Shown one piece after another: positions 11,724 through 22,494 of a stretch of 64,000 nt of DNA. Position 1 is the first letter of the stretch. Each line of letters opens with the position of its first letter. The DNA is from Phyto melanocephala. Taxonomy: Eukaryota; Arthropoda; Insecta; Diptera; Rhinophoridae. Made by a program: the position numbers and the translations under genes. The notes under the pieces are model-generated. The model was not told the origin of the DNA and ran no database searches. It saw only the letters and a list, made by a program, of their open reading frames with translations. The DNA lies in contig OW799237.1 of assembly GCA_941918925.1 (NCBI GenBank), positions 2,585,201-2,649,200 of the forward strand. Direction: 5' to 3'.

Positions 11724-12510
11724 ACAAGTAAAAGCGCTATATTCGGCCGTGCCGAATCTTATATACCCTTCACAACGTGTAGTCATGCAATAACAGTAAA
11801 TTCACGTATGTATGTTAAAAAAAACAAAAAAAAAATAAAAAATAAAAAAAAAATTTAAAAAAAAAAATTTAAAAAAAAAAATTAAAAAAAAAAAAATTAT
11901 TATATACATATATAATATATATAAAACAAAAAAAAAATAAAAAAAAAATTAAAAAAAAAAAAATAAAAAAAAATAATAATAAAAATATATATAATATATT
12001 AAATAAAAAATAAAAAAAAAATAAAAAAAAAATTAAAAAAAAAATTTTAAAAAAATTTAAAAAAAAAATTTTTTGCCTCAGCTGGGATTCGATGCCACGT
12101 TTTCTCTAACCAGTATACACGTTTGTATGTATGTATGTTGTTGTTGTAATGTTGTTTTTATGAAAAGAAAATCGAGGTGGTCGTGGGTTTTTGCTCATAT
12201 CTCAGTTGTTTATGTACCGATGTTTCTGATTTTCAATACCGATCTACTCCCGAATATTTCTGATATTTTAATACCTTACCCGGGTCCAACCTATGTCGGG
12301 GGGCTTCAAAAAGTTGATTTCAACATACACACGGACAGACGGTCAGACGGACAGACGGACAGACGGACAGACGGTCAGGGCTTAATCGACTCCTCTATTC
12401 ATAAGCTTTCAGAAAATATATACTTTATGGGGTCGGAAATGAAAATTGTAGAAATTTCACACGGAATGACAAACCTATATATACCCTTTTTCACTGTGTG
12501 AAGGGTATAA
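11724..12510 (+). mobile_element. DINE-1-like element, copy 2 (+), apparently full length
   Basis: Full order of parts: head ACAAGTAAAAGCGCTATATT with the CGGCCGTGCCG palindrome, a 250-bp A/T tract, a block CTCAGCTGGGATTCGATGCC, (TTG)n, the body with the CAGACGG microsatellite (about 12340-12378), and the tail ending in a hairpin formed by ATACCC...GGGTAT. The 98-residue translation of the body is identical to that of copy 3 over most of its length, showing that the two copies are recent or gene-converted. The tail hairpin and the TTTCCGACCCCATAAAGTAT-type block (read on the opposite strand) are hallmarks known from DINE-1/INE-1. Confidence 0.85.
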
Positions 12511-13419
12511 TAAATAACTGCAGACTTTTGACAGCAACAATTTTTTTCGAATTTTTAAATACCTATATTAGGAGAGCAAGCAAGTAAAAATACATAGAAA
12601 AATCAAAATTTATTCTTTCTGATCCAATATCTCTTATTCTATAATATAAATGAATTGGAAACTTGTGGGCAGTAGGGTCTTGACACAAAATATAGGTATT
12701 TAATAAGATTTTAAAATTTTTTAAAAGCTTCTTGAAGATTTTATATTTATGATGAAGAAAGTACGAAGTTTTCTTATTTCGACCAAACTGTTTTGTTAAA
12801 AGGTGCATAAATGTCTGATACTGTAATTTAAACAAATATTACAATACATTAATTCTGAGATCTACATAATTGGCTTTTTATTATAGTGACAACTACTGCA
12901 ATAAAAAATAATAAAAAGTAAATTTTTTTTTTATATACATTTATTCTTTTTTATACCTATACATTTTATTGTAATTTTTTAAACCACAAATAACTTGCTA
13001 AGCTAAATATTTTTTTTAAATATTGTACACACCTTTCCTAGCTGTTTTTTTAACGAAAGCTTTGATTTTAATTTAAATTTCAGCATTTTATTTTTTTTTT
13101 GTTTTGAAATTTTCAAAAATTTAACACAAATAATTATTTATACATGTAAACAGTACTTTTTGGAACAACAAAATTCAAAATATGTATTCACGAAAATTTT
13201 TTTATTGAATACCTACATATGTGAAATGTTAACTAATACAATTTCTATGACAGATAAATTTGAATAATTTTAGAAAAATCGACAACACTTCTACATATTT
13301 TGTGTCTTGTATTTTTGTTGTTGTTTTGCACCTTCCTTACTTTTGCCAAACTACAAAAATAAACATTTGTCAGTGTGTTTATGTTTGGAAATTTATCGTC
13401 AAAAACAATATTTCACTTT
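12511..13419. other. 909-bp spacer between inverted DINE-1 copies
   Basis: A+T-rich unique-looking sequence. If the two flanking DINE-1 copies paired in a transcript, this would be the loop. No coding frame or RNA gene was recognised. Confidence 0.4.
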
Positions 13420-14188
13420 TTATACCCTTCACACAGTGAAAAAGGGTATATATAGGTTTGTCATTCCGTGTGAAATTTCTACAATTTTCATTTCCGACCC
13501 CATAAAGTATATATTTTCTGAAAGCTTATGAATAGAGGAGTCGATTAAGCCCTGACCGTCTGTCCGTCTGACCGTCTGTCCGTGTGTATGTTGAAATCAA
13601 CTTTTTGAAGCCCCCCGACATAGGTTGGACCCGGGTAAGGTATTAAAATATCAGAAATATTCGGGAGTAGATCGGTATTGAAAATCAGAAACATCGGTAC
13701 ATAAACAACTGAGATATGAGCAAAAACCCACGACCACCTCGATTTTCTTTTCATAAAAACAACATTACAACAACAACATACATACATACAAACGTGTATA
13801 CTGGTTAGAGAAAACGTGGCATCGAATCCCAGCTGAGGCAAAAAAATTTTTTTTTAAATTTTTTTAAAATTTTTTTTTGTAATTTTTTTTTTATTTTTTT
13901 TTTATTTTTTATTTAATATATTATATATATTTTTATTATTATTTTTTTTATTTTTTTTTTTTTAATTTTTTTTTTATTTTTTTTTTGTTTTATATATATT
14001 ATATATTTATATAATAATTTTTTTTTTTTTAATTTTTTTTTAAAATTTTTTTTTTTAAATTTTTTTTTTATTTTTATTTTTTTTTTGTTTTTTTTAACAT
14101 ACATACGTGAATTTACTGTTATTGCATGACTACACGTTGTGAAGGGTATATAAGATTCGGCACGGCCGAATATAGCGCTTTTACTTGT
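13420..14188 (-). mobile_element. DINE-1-like element, copy 3 (-), near-identical to copy 2
   Basis: The mirror image of copy 2: it starts with tail hairpin TATACCCTTCACACAGTG, then the CAGACGG-type microsatellite, the GGGATTCGATGCC block (on the minus strand), the A/T tract (13845-14095) and the head ending in ACTTGT at 14188. The microsatellite is shorter than in copy 2. Body differences from copy 2 are very few by eye. Confidence 0.85.
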
Positions 14189-14517
14189 TTTTAGTCTTGT
14201 GGTCGTTAAAAAATAAACCTTTATAACCATCCATTATACAGTGGGTTTAATAAAACTTAAAAACCTTAGCGTGAAAAATAAATCCTGTTCATACATTTTA
14301 TCTCTTCCCTTATAGTTTGTCAAACTTCATATACAAATATATAAAACCTACCTATAAGTACATACATATGTATGTAGGTATACATAGGTAGGTATATAAA
14401 AAAATTTTTATATTATAGGCATGTATTAAAAATACGAGGTTTAAAAAACATAAAAAAAACTTATTAAATCAACTAAATTTTTAAAATTAACTTTTTAAAA
14501 TTAAATTTTTAAAATTA
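14189..14517. other. Intergenic DNA with ACAT/ATGT palindromic microsatellite
   Basis: Contains a self-complementary microsatellite TACATACATATGTATGTA near 14360 and one example of the GTCAAACT motif at 14318-14336. No gene. Confidence 0.4.
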
Positions 14518-15662
14518 TGCTCCGCGCACAATTGGGACGAACGACGAATTTCGCCCAACACGACGAACTCTTCGGTAAAAATTCGCTGTGCAAATTCGTC
14601 GTGTGAAGCACAACAACGACGAAAAAGTAACTTCTTTTATAGTTGATAAAATTGTTTGCTGTTTGTGCAAAGAAAAAACAAAAATAATGAAGAATTTAAT
14701 TTTTTGTGAAACTTAACAAAACACTATATAATTTCTGTAATAATAAAAACTTTTTTATGTATAAGTAAACGTTTGCAAAGAATGTTGTGGGTACGTGCAT
14801 TAAACAATAATACAAATTTTGTTTGTGTATAACAGCTAATAGTGTGACCATGTGAAAAAAAGATCACTTAATAAACTTAAACATTTGCAAAACACAAATA
14901 AAAACAAATTTTTGTACTTAACTTTTGTATACTTATTTTAAATAAAAAATAAAACAATTATTAAAGTAAAAACTAATTTTATTTTCTTAAAAAGTTGAGA
15001 AGTAAACCCAAATTTAATAAAAAATGGTCCCCTTGTACCAATTTGTTCGTCGTTCGCCGGCGTAAGAAATAGGCCGACTTCCTAAACGCAAGTTGCAATG
15101 TATATTTACAATGCATATACTTCGTAAACGCATATGTAAACTTTCTAGCAATGTCCAATGTTCCTAATCGTTTGGCAACTCATTTTACTAAGTATCAGCT
15201 GTCAAAATCGCGCATCATTTTTATTTTGTATGCAAGCATTTGAGCTGCAATGGCTGAGTTAGTATTTTCTTGTTTATTTTTAATAAATTATTTATAATTG
15301 ATAGAGTTTATTTAAATCACAGACTAATAATTTAAATAATTAAACATTTTATATTGCAGAGACAAAAAGTGGACCCATGAGCGTTCCTAAATGCCGATAA
15401 AATGCAAAAAAAGTCTCTGCAACGCAAGGTTGCACTTAAGACATGTTTAGGCATTGCATACGCATTTTTTTAAATTATGTATTGCAACTTGCGTTTAGGA
15501 AGTCGGCCATATAAATAAATCTATTGCAGTGTTCGCCGCGTATAGCGAACTTGGACTGACGCCACAATTGTATGCATTCTCATATACACAAATATGTTTT
15601 ATTTTTGATGACAAATATTCGCGACGAAAAATTCGTCGTTCGTCCTAATTGTGCGCCTAGCA
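14518..15662. mobile_element. TIR transposon with GCGCACAATT ends, carrying a nested MITE
   Basis: Inverted ends: GCGCACAATTGGGACGAACG at 14524 and, on the complement from 15656, GCGCACAATTAGGACGAACG, continuing with ACGAATTT. The similarity extends outward to ATGCT. No target duplication is clear. The interior has no long frame, so it is non-autonomous. A second element (15072-15508) is inserted inside. Superfamily was not recognised. Confidence 0.65.
15072..15508. mobile_element. Nested 437-bp MITE with ATA duplication
   Basis: Terminal inverted repeats: GGCCGACTTCCTAAACGCAA at the left and its exact complement at the right, continuing with GTTGCAAT. ATA flanks both sides (15069-15071 and 15509-15511). 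A 3-bp A/T duplication and ends starting GGCC resemble PIF/Harbinger-type MITEs such as that at 385-783, but the internal sequence differs. It lies wholly inside the GCGCACAATT element, so it is the younger insertion. Confidence 0.75.
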
Positions 15663-16269
15663 TTCTGAGGGCATATTAATTGCCCAAGTTGCGTTGAATA
15701 AAAATTTATAAATCACAAAATAGTAGGTACAGTGTTTTTCTAATGTTAAATTATTAACGTTCTTATTTCATACTAAGTAAAAGTTAACATACCTACAAAT
15801 CCAAAGAAAAATAAATTGTAACCTCAATACATACTTATGTATTATAACCGCAAAAAGAAAAATTATGGGTCGCTTGCTTAAGGCTTTTTTATATAAAATA
15901 CCTACAACAAACAAAAATTAATAATAATTCGATATAAATTTGCTGTTACCGGTTTTAATTAAAAAAGAAAAATGAAGTTTTGCTGATTATATATATTACA
16001 ATCATGTGCAATTACAGTGACGGTAAAAACTAACTGTAAAAATTGTATCTAGATTTTTTAAGCTTTACATTTCAAATTTAAAAGAATAAAATTAATTTGA
16101 GCTTTTGTATGTGGTTATAAGTACTTTATTTTCGCTTATTGCTCATTATATTTTTTAGGGGTGTAGCGTTAGTGAATGAACTATCAGGAAACGTTAAAAC
16201 TCAAAATCGAAAATATGGAATGATAAAAATTTCAGCTTTATTAAGTCATAAATTTTGTGGTATTTCATA
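15663..16269. other. Intergenic DNA
   Basis: A+T-rich; nothing recognised. Confidence 0.4.
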
Positions 16270-16500
16270 TTAAAAAATATGGCTTCCGTGACTTCAGACC
16301 ATAGATTTGACGTATCTCTACAGGGTCATTCTTGGTATAATTAGATTATTTAAACCACTTTTCTTTCAAATGATTTGCAATGATACAAATTACAAGACCG
16401 AGTCCTCTATCACACTCGCGTCTACAGCGGCGATGACTTCTTCTGTGTGCACGGTACGGTTCAAATCGAACCGGATGAATATTATCTAAAAGAGTAAATG
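16270..16500 (-). mobile_element. Possible mariner-like transposase fragment
   Basis: On the minus strand the segment 16400-16455 translates as HTEEVIAAVDASVIEDSV, which resembles the region between the DNA-binding and catalytic domains of mariner-family transposases (compare SAENIAAV in the DD41D element at 6.4 kb). Stops follow at once. The local rise in G+C compared with the flanks also suggests a foreign coding remnant. Weak evidence. Confidence 0.3.
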
Positions 16501-18050
16501 TACCCAGCAAGAAAATCTATGACAAAAAAGTGAATTTGAAGTGATTAAATTTAGGTAAAAACACTAATGATTTTAACACTAGCGTGTCATTGCAGATAAT
16601 GTGTTTACATGAACATTTTCATGAACTGCGCTCTATTTTAACAAGTGCACAGAACTCATGCATAAATATTGAAAAGCATCCGCTGTTACATGAGTTAATT
16701 TTGTTTGTTTACATAAATTTTATAAGATATCTTGCATGATGTTGCACTCATTTTTAAGCACATCATTTATAACAAATTGCTTCGCATTTAGGGAGTCATT
16801 TATAATTATTGCTTTTACATAAAAAATTTAGAAGTCCTTAAAATGTAATTCGCTTTGCATTACTTCCAATTTTTTTGCTGGGAATACATCCATAGTATAG
16901 ACATACATCTAAGATAGACAATGATGCACACCGGAAACTTAAAAAAGTGCTTTATATGTTTAGCGAACAAAGTGCATTCAAAAACACATTCTACGAATAT
17001 AAACAAAAAACCTATGTAAATAAAGAATTTTGTGGACACATTCTGAAGGCTAAAAATTTTCGCAAACATTTTCTTTTTTATTACAAAATTGAATAATAAA
17101 TAAATTTTTAAAAAATTTTTCTATACGATTATAAAAAATTAAAATAATTTCATTTCATTTAAATTTTTGAGAAATTATTTGTAGAAAAAATAATAATACC
17201 TACATATTTAAAAATAATTTAAAAAACATTAACTTTTAGGAATAACAATTTTAAAAATTTGGAATTTAAAAAAAATTGTAAAAAAATTCTCTTTTAATTC
17301 AAATATATCATTAATAATAAAATCGACACTGTTAATACTTACACAAAGGACTTATGTAGCTCAGTAATATAAATGTTTACACATACATACATATATATGT
17401 GTATCGAAATTCTCATATTGATAAATATTTGTGAAGATATAAAATTATTATTGTTGTTTTTGTTGTGGTTTTCCATAGTTTATTATTCGTATACTATACA
17501 CAGTACTTGTTCATATTGTCATAAATCGCTAAACGAGTTGAAAAGCAAAGTCAACAAACCAAAAAGATGCCAACAAACTATCTGAATTAAATAAATATAT
17601 ATAATACGTTTGTTTTTATGTATGTATATTTAATAATGTGTATGAAAATAACTTTGAACAAGCCTTATTCATGAAAATTATTAAAGGCTTGTAAAGGGTC
17701 TTTAAACTGATTTTCTGTGAAAATTTAATTTATAAACTTTTAATAAATCTTTGATTATTTTTATGCATACGACAGTTAAAATTTATCCTCACATATATTA
17801 TTTATTGACCCGTTACTGCGCAGCTAGGTTATCATTGTAATTATTATGCCTTTAAACCCTTTTAAAACATTTAAAAATAAAGAAAATATTAATCTTATAT
17901 ACATAGGTACCTATTAATAGGAAAGTTGAAAGAAATTTTTCTCGCATATGTGCACAATCTTAATCTTATTAAAATTTGTTCAGTATTTTAAAAGTTAGAA
18001 GCGATTAAAGTTGCTACTACTTAACAAATGCGCAAAACCATATGTTAAGT
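16501..18050. other. A+T-rich intergenic DNA
   Basis: No supportable gene. Contains short ACAT microsatellites near 17380-17400. Confidence 0.4.
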
Positions 18051-18716
18051 AACAAGTAACAGTGCTATATTCGGCCGTGCCGAATCTTATATACCCTTCC
18101 CAACGTGTAGTCATGTAATAACAATTGTTTGTATCACCATTCATCTCATATAAAATACGTATGTATGTACATGTAAAAAACATACCAAAAAAAAAAAATT
18201 ACAAAAAAAATATATTAAAAAAAATAATAATAAAAAAAATTACAAAAAAAAAATAAAAAAAAAATGTAAAAAAAAATATAAAAAAATAATAAAATATAAA
18301 TAATATATTAAATAAAATAAAATTTTTTTGCCTCAACTGGAATCCGATGCCACGTTTACTTTAACCAGTATATATGTATGTTGTTGTTGTAATTGTGAAA
18401 AAAACGAGGTGGTCGTGGTTTTTTGCTTATATCTCAGAAAGTTATCGGGCGATTGTGCTGAATTTCAATAGCGATTCATTCCTGGATATTTCCAAGATAT
18501 TGATACCATATACAGATCTGAGGAACATATAGTTGCTTCTAAAAGTTGATTTCAACCAACACACGGACAGGCGGGCAGACGGAAAGACGGTCAGGGGCTT
18601 ATTCATAAGCTTTCAGAAAATATATACTTTATGGGGTCGGAAATGAAAAGTGTAGAAATTACAAACGGAATGACAAAGCTATATTTACCCTTGTGCGCCA
18701 CAGGTGAAGGGTATAA
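18051..18716 (+). mobile_element. DINE-1-like element, copy 4 (+)
   Basis: The head (ACAAGTAACAGTGCTATATT, then the CGGCCGTGCCG palindrome), A/T tract (18180-18325), CTCAACTGGAATCCGATGCC block, body with ACGGACAGGCGGGCAGACGG and tail ending GAAGGGTATA are all present. More diverged than copies 2 and 3: the tail hairpin is altered to CCCTTGTGCGCCACAGGTGA. Confidence 0.82.
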
Positions 18717-20931
18717 AAATTGTTTTTGCAATGAGTGTTTGACAAAGAGAGTTAAGTGTAATAATTTAATTCACTTTAAAAGATGAGTTCTTTTTATTTT
18801 TATTGGATTTGCTTTTAAAAAAAGGAATTCAAGTCGAAATAAATAAAGAAATAAAAAATAAATAAATTATTTATTTATTTATTATTAAATTAAAGTTATA
18901 TTTTTAGCTAAAAAAATTATTTAAATCTAGATATTGAGCAAAAATGTTAAATAAACTTCGACATAATAACGGAACCTACAAATGCATGTTTAGTGTCAAT
19001 AAATTAATAAAAAGAGAGTTCAATTAAACAACACAACAATCAAGTTCTAGATTTTGGTTAAACATATTAAACCTAATATTAATAAATAATAATTGATATT
19101 GTGTACAGAACTTTATTTTGTAAATACCTTTTTAAAAAAAATGTATATTCTTAATATGAAATATATACCCCGACATATTCCTAAACATTCCGACATTATT
19201 TTCGGACCTTCCGAAAGACTCTAACTTAAATAATTGTATATTTATAGGATAAGGTGAAAACGTAATAGAAACTGTAATCTCATAATGTAATTTCTGTTGT
19301 AAAATTGCTGTAAAACTGTTGTATTAAATTTTTGTTTCGAGGTGTATTTGTGTGAAATGTATTGGAATCACTGAAAAATTCAATTTCGTAAAAAATACTG
19401 GTAAGAGTCTTTCTTCTTGTGACCATCCATATAAATATTAATGATGATGCAAAATTTATCAAAACTAAATATGTATATTTGAATCTATGTCTGCTTTAGA
19501 CTCTTAATGAGGTAAATACTCATATCACATTTTTTTAAATTTGTGAGATCACCAACAAGTTCTCAAATAAGTTAGCAGTTTGATGTCTGAGCTTCACCGT
19601 AATAGGTATATGTATATTTTTTAAAAAACAAAAACCTAAAATTACATGTTAGCATAAACTCTAAATAAAACCATATGTATGTATGTACATACATGTTTTA
19701 ATAAGACTTTATTTATGAAATTTTTTTCTTACAAAACATGGTGTAAAAAATAAAAGATATAGGTATGTAGGTACCTACAAAGACAAATGGTGACGGTGTA
19801 TTTTAAAAATCACGCAACAGAAAATCAAAACAACAGACAAAAAAGGAGCAAAAAGTTTGAAATAGAGAAAATTTTTCAAAAATAAATAAAACAAATTAAT
19901 GGAGTTTTTTTAACTACAATAGTAAATGGCATTCATATACATACGTGTGTACATAGATGTATAACTTTCCCTTTTTACCGGTAATTCAAAATAAAATAAA
20001 ATGTATACCCACACTCATCTACATATGTATGCACATACTCAATATATGCATAAATATAAGCATATACATACAAACATAGACACATATGATATGTAGTACA
20101 TGTACTATGGATTATGGAGCCAAGTAATGCCAGCCAAACAATCGCTATCCTTTGAACATGTACACAGACACGTACAAACACTTTCTAGCACGAAAATATT
20201 TAAATAATTTGGTTATATATACATATATGTACATATATTAACAAATGTTTACAAAATATTGAATACCTTTTCAAAAACAGCTGAAAGAAGCAGCCGAAAG
20301 GATAAAAAATCAACCTCTGCATACATAATATGTACGTTCCGGTTACTGTTGTTGTTTTGGGGTATGAGCAGACGCAACAAGGACTTCTGAGCGAAATATT
20401 TCGAAAGTACGAGAATAAAATTTCTCAATGAGATGTTTTTAAGTTTTAAGAGCAAAGTAAATATGCAAGCACACATACATAGTTCATTATGTGACATGAC
20501 TGGACTAATAATAATAATAAACAGAGAAGTCGTATTGCAGCAAGTGAAAACCTACCTCAAACCCTGATAAATTGAACCCACACACAGCGACTATTAGGCA
20601 CACGAAAGAAGGAGATAGATCTATAGTTTTGTCATGTTTATGAATTTATGTAATAAATTATTTTGAAATGTCAACATTGTTTTTATAATATCGAATTGAT
20701 TTATTTTTTTTTTCACATATATTTAGAAATTTCTGTAAATCCACAGGTTGATTTTCAATTTAGTATGTCGTCATTTTAAACGCAAACCGCCCTAACATAT
20801 TAATAATTTTGATTTAAAAAAATTTAAGTTCAAAATTAAAAAAAATGCGAAATTCGTTGTTGATCGAAATTTAAATCTGAAGTGGAAGTTTTCCTTGCAT
20901 TTTAAATAAGATTCATTATAATTATCTTATT
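18717..20931. other. A+T-rich intergenic DNA
   Basis: About 2.2 kb with no supportable gene. ATGT/ACAT microsatellites occur at 19675-19695 and 20210-20235. Confidence 0.4.
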
Positions 20932-21414
20932 TTTTATACCCTTTACACAAAAGTGAAAAAGGGTATATAAAGGTTTGTCATTCCGTGTGAAATTTCTATA
21001 ATTTTCATTTCCGACTTCAGAAAGCTTATACATAGGGGAGTCAATTAAGCACTGCCAGTATGTCCATCTGTCTTTTTGAAGCCCGCAGACATTTTCAAGA
21101 TCCGTGTAAGATACCAGAATATCAGAAATATTCGTAAGCAGATTCGTATTGAAAATCAGAAAAAATACTGTATAAACAACTGAGATATGATGAAAAAACT
21201 TAGACCACCTTATCTTTTCACACCAATACAAACTGGATGTAGGTTCGAATTCCAGTTAAGACAAAAAAATTTTTTTTTGTTTATTTATTATTAAAGTCAT
21301 TATTAAGATAATGAAACATATGTATGTATATGTGATACAAACAATTGTTATTGCATGACTACACGTTGTGAAGGGTATACAAGATTCGGCACGGCCGAAT
21401 ATAACACTCTTCCT
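20932..21414 (-). mobile_element. DINE-1-like element, copy 5 (-)
   Basis: Starts with tail TATACCCTTTACACAAAAGTG and ends with the minus-strand head (AAGATTCGGCACGGCCGAAT at about 21381). The microsatellite is nearly lost. The segment GTAGGTTCGAATTCCAGTTA (21239-21258) resembles a tRNA-type B box. Confidence 0.8.
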
Positions 21415-21451
21415 ATTTTTTTTCATGTCTTTTGTTGAAATCGTCCGGAAC

Positions 21452-22494
21452 AAGGCGAATTCATACAGGTGAAATTATCAGCCCAGCTGATTGTGAAACA
21501 TTTTGTCAAAATTGGTTGAATTCGCTTTGATTTCATTTATTAATGCAGGGATAGGAAATGTGATTTTGGTTTCGTTATTAAACAATTAACTTGAGTGTAC
21601 TTTTTTGACAATAAATGTGCTTAATTTATGTATATTTTTTGCTTTTGCGTCATTTATAATGTGTTTAAAAAATTTATATTCTGTTTTTAATCAAATTTTA
21701 TTATATTTAATATGTAAAAACAACTTTTCCATCCCTGATATACGAATTGGCCTTGACATAAAACATCCCATGAAAAGTTGCTTTGTTGTATCAATTCGCC
21801 GTTGCATATACCTAATGGATATGCCTTGGTCCGGAATTTATAAAAATTGTCTATTTTTTAATTATGACAGCTTGCGCTAAGGTGTTGTATAAAAATAAAA
21901 AGTTTGTTTCCTATAAATTTACATTTGAACCATGGTGTAATTACATAAGGTGATAGCGTAAAGGGGAGCAATTTTTGTCTCTCTTTTTTTATGTATGGAG
22001 TTTGACAATTTCCGAAGTTGAAATAATTTTTTTAAGTATGTATTTTGACATTCTCCAGAACACAAAAAAATAGTCAGCTGGGCTTGCACCGCCACCTTGT
22101 ATAAGTGTACCCTGATTTGAACAATGAATTTTAAAATAACTTGTACATATGTACCAAGGCATATCCATAAGGTATATGCAACGGCGAATTGATACAACAA
22201 AGCAACTTTTCATGAGATGTTTTATGTCAAGGCCAATTCGTATATCAGGGATGGAAAAGTTGTTTTTACATATAAAATATAATAAAATTTGATTAAAAAA
22301 AGGATATAATTGTTTGAAACACCTTAATTATGACACAAAAGCAACAAATATACATAAATTTAGCACATTTATTATCAAAAAAGTACAAGTAAGTTAATTG
22401 CTTAATAAGGCATTAATAAGGCAAATTTAACAAATTTTGACATAAAGTCTCCCCATCAGCTGGGCTGATAATTTCACCTGTATGAATTCGCCTT
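21452..22494. mobile_element. Foldback DNA transposon with AAGGC ends and long inverted arms
   Basis: Ends: CAAGGCGAATTCATACAGGT at the left, with the complement of the right end identical and continuing GAAATTATCAGCCCAGCTGA. Beyond these ends the arms remain inverted repeats to about 21829 and from about 22153, with indels. This includes a conserved block TTTCCATCCCTGATATACGA near 21726 and its complement near 22235. The centre (21830-22152) holds a further small insertion. No transposase frame. End sequence relates it to the MITE at 9731-9936. No target duplication is evident. Confidence 0.75.
21940..22105. mobile_element. Possible small mariner-type MITE inside the foldback element
   Basis: The left end TACATAAGGTGATAGCG and the complement of the right end, ATACAAGGTGGCGGTGC, are degenerate inverted repeats. 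They resemble the TACAAGGTGGCGC ends of the DD41D element at 6.4 kb. Boundaries are uncertain. Confidence 0.35.

Noticed and set aside
12073..12501. 142-codon open frame in DINE-1 copy 2, matched by a 98-codon frame in copy 3
   Set aside because: The identity of the two translations reflects the near-identical repeat copies. The frame includes the CAGACGG microsatellite and (TTG)n and is broken in the other five copies.
13913..14230. 105-codon Lys/Ile-rich open frame on the minus strand
   Set aside because: It is the translation of the A/T tract of DINE-1 copy 3; composition is that of simple sequence. The similar frame at 46444-46653 is rejected for the same reason.
16307..16489. 60-codon plus-strand frame
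   Set aside because: Opposite a possible transposase fragment; not protein-like on this strand.
21605..22213. Several open frames of 70-93 codons in the foldback element
   Set aside because: They lie in the inverted arms and mirror each other on opposite strands, as expected from a palindrome rather than genes.
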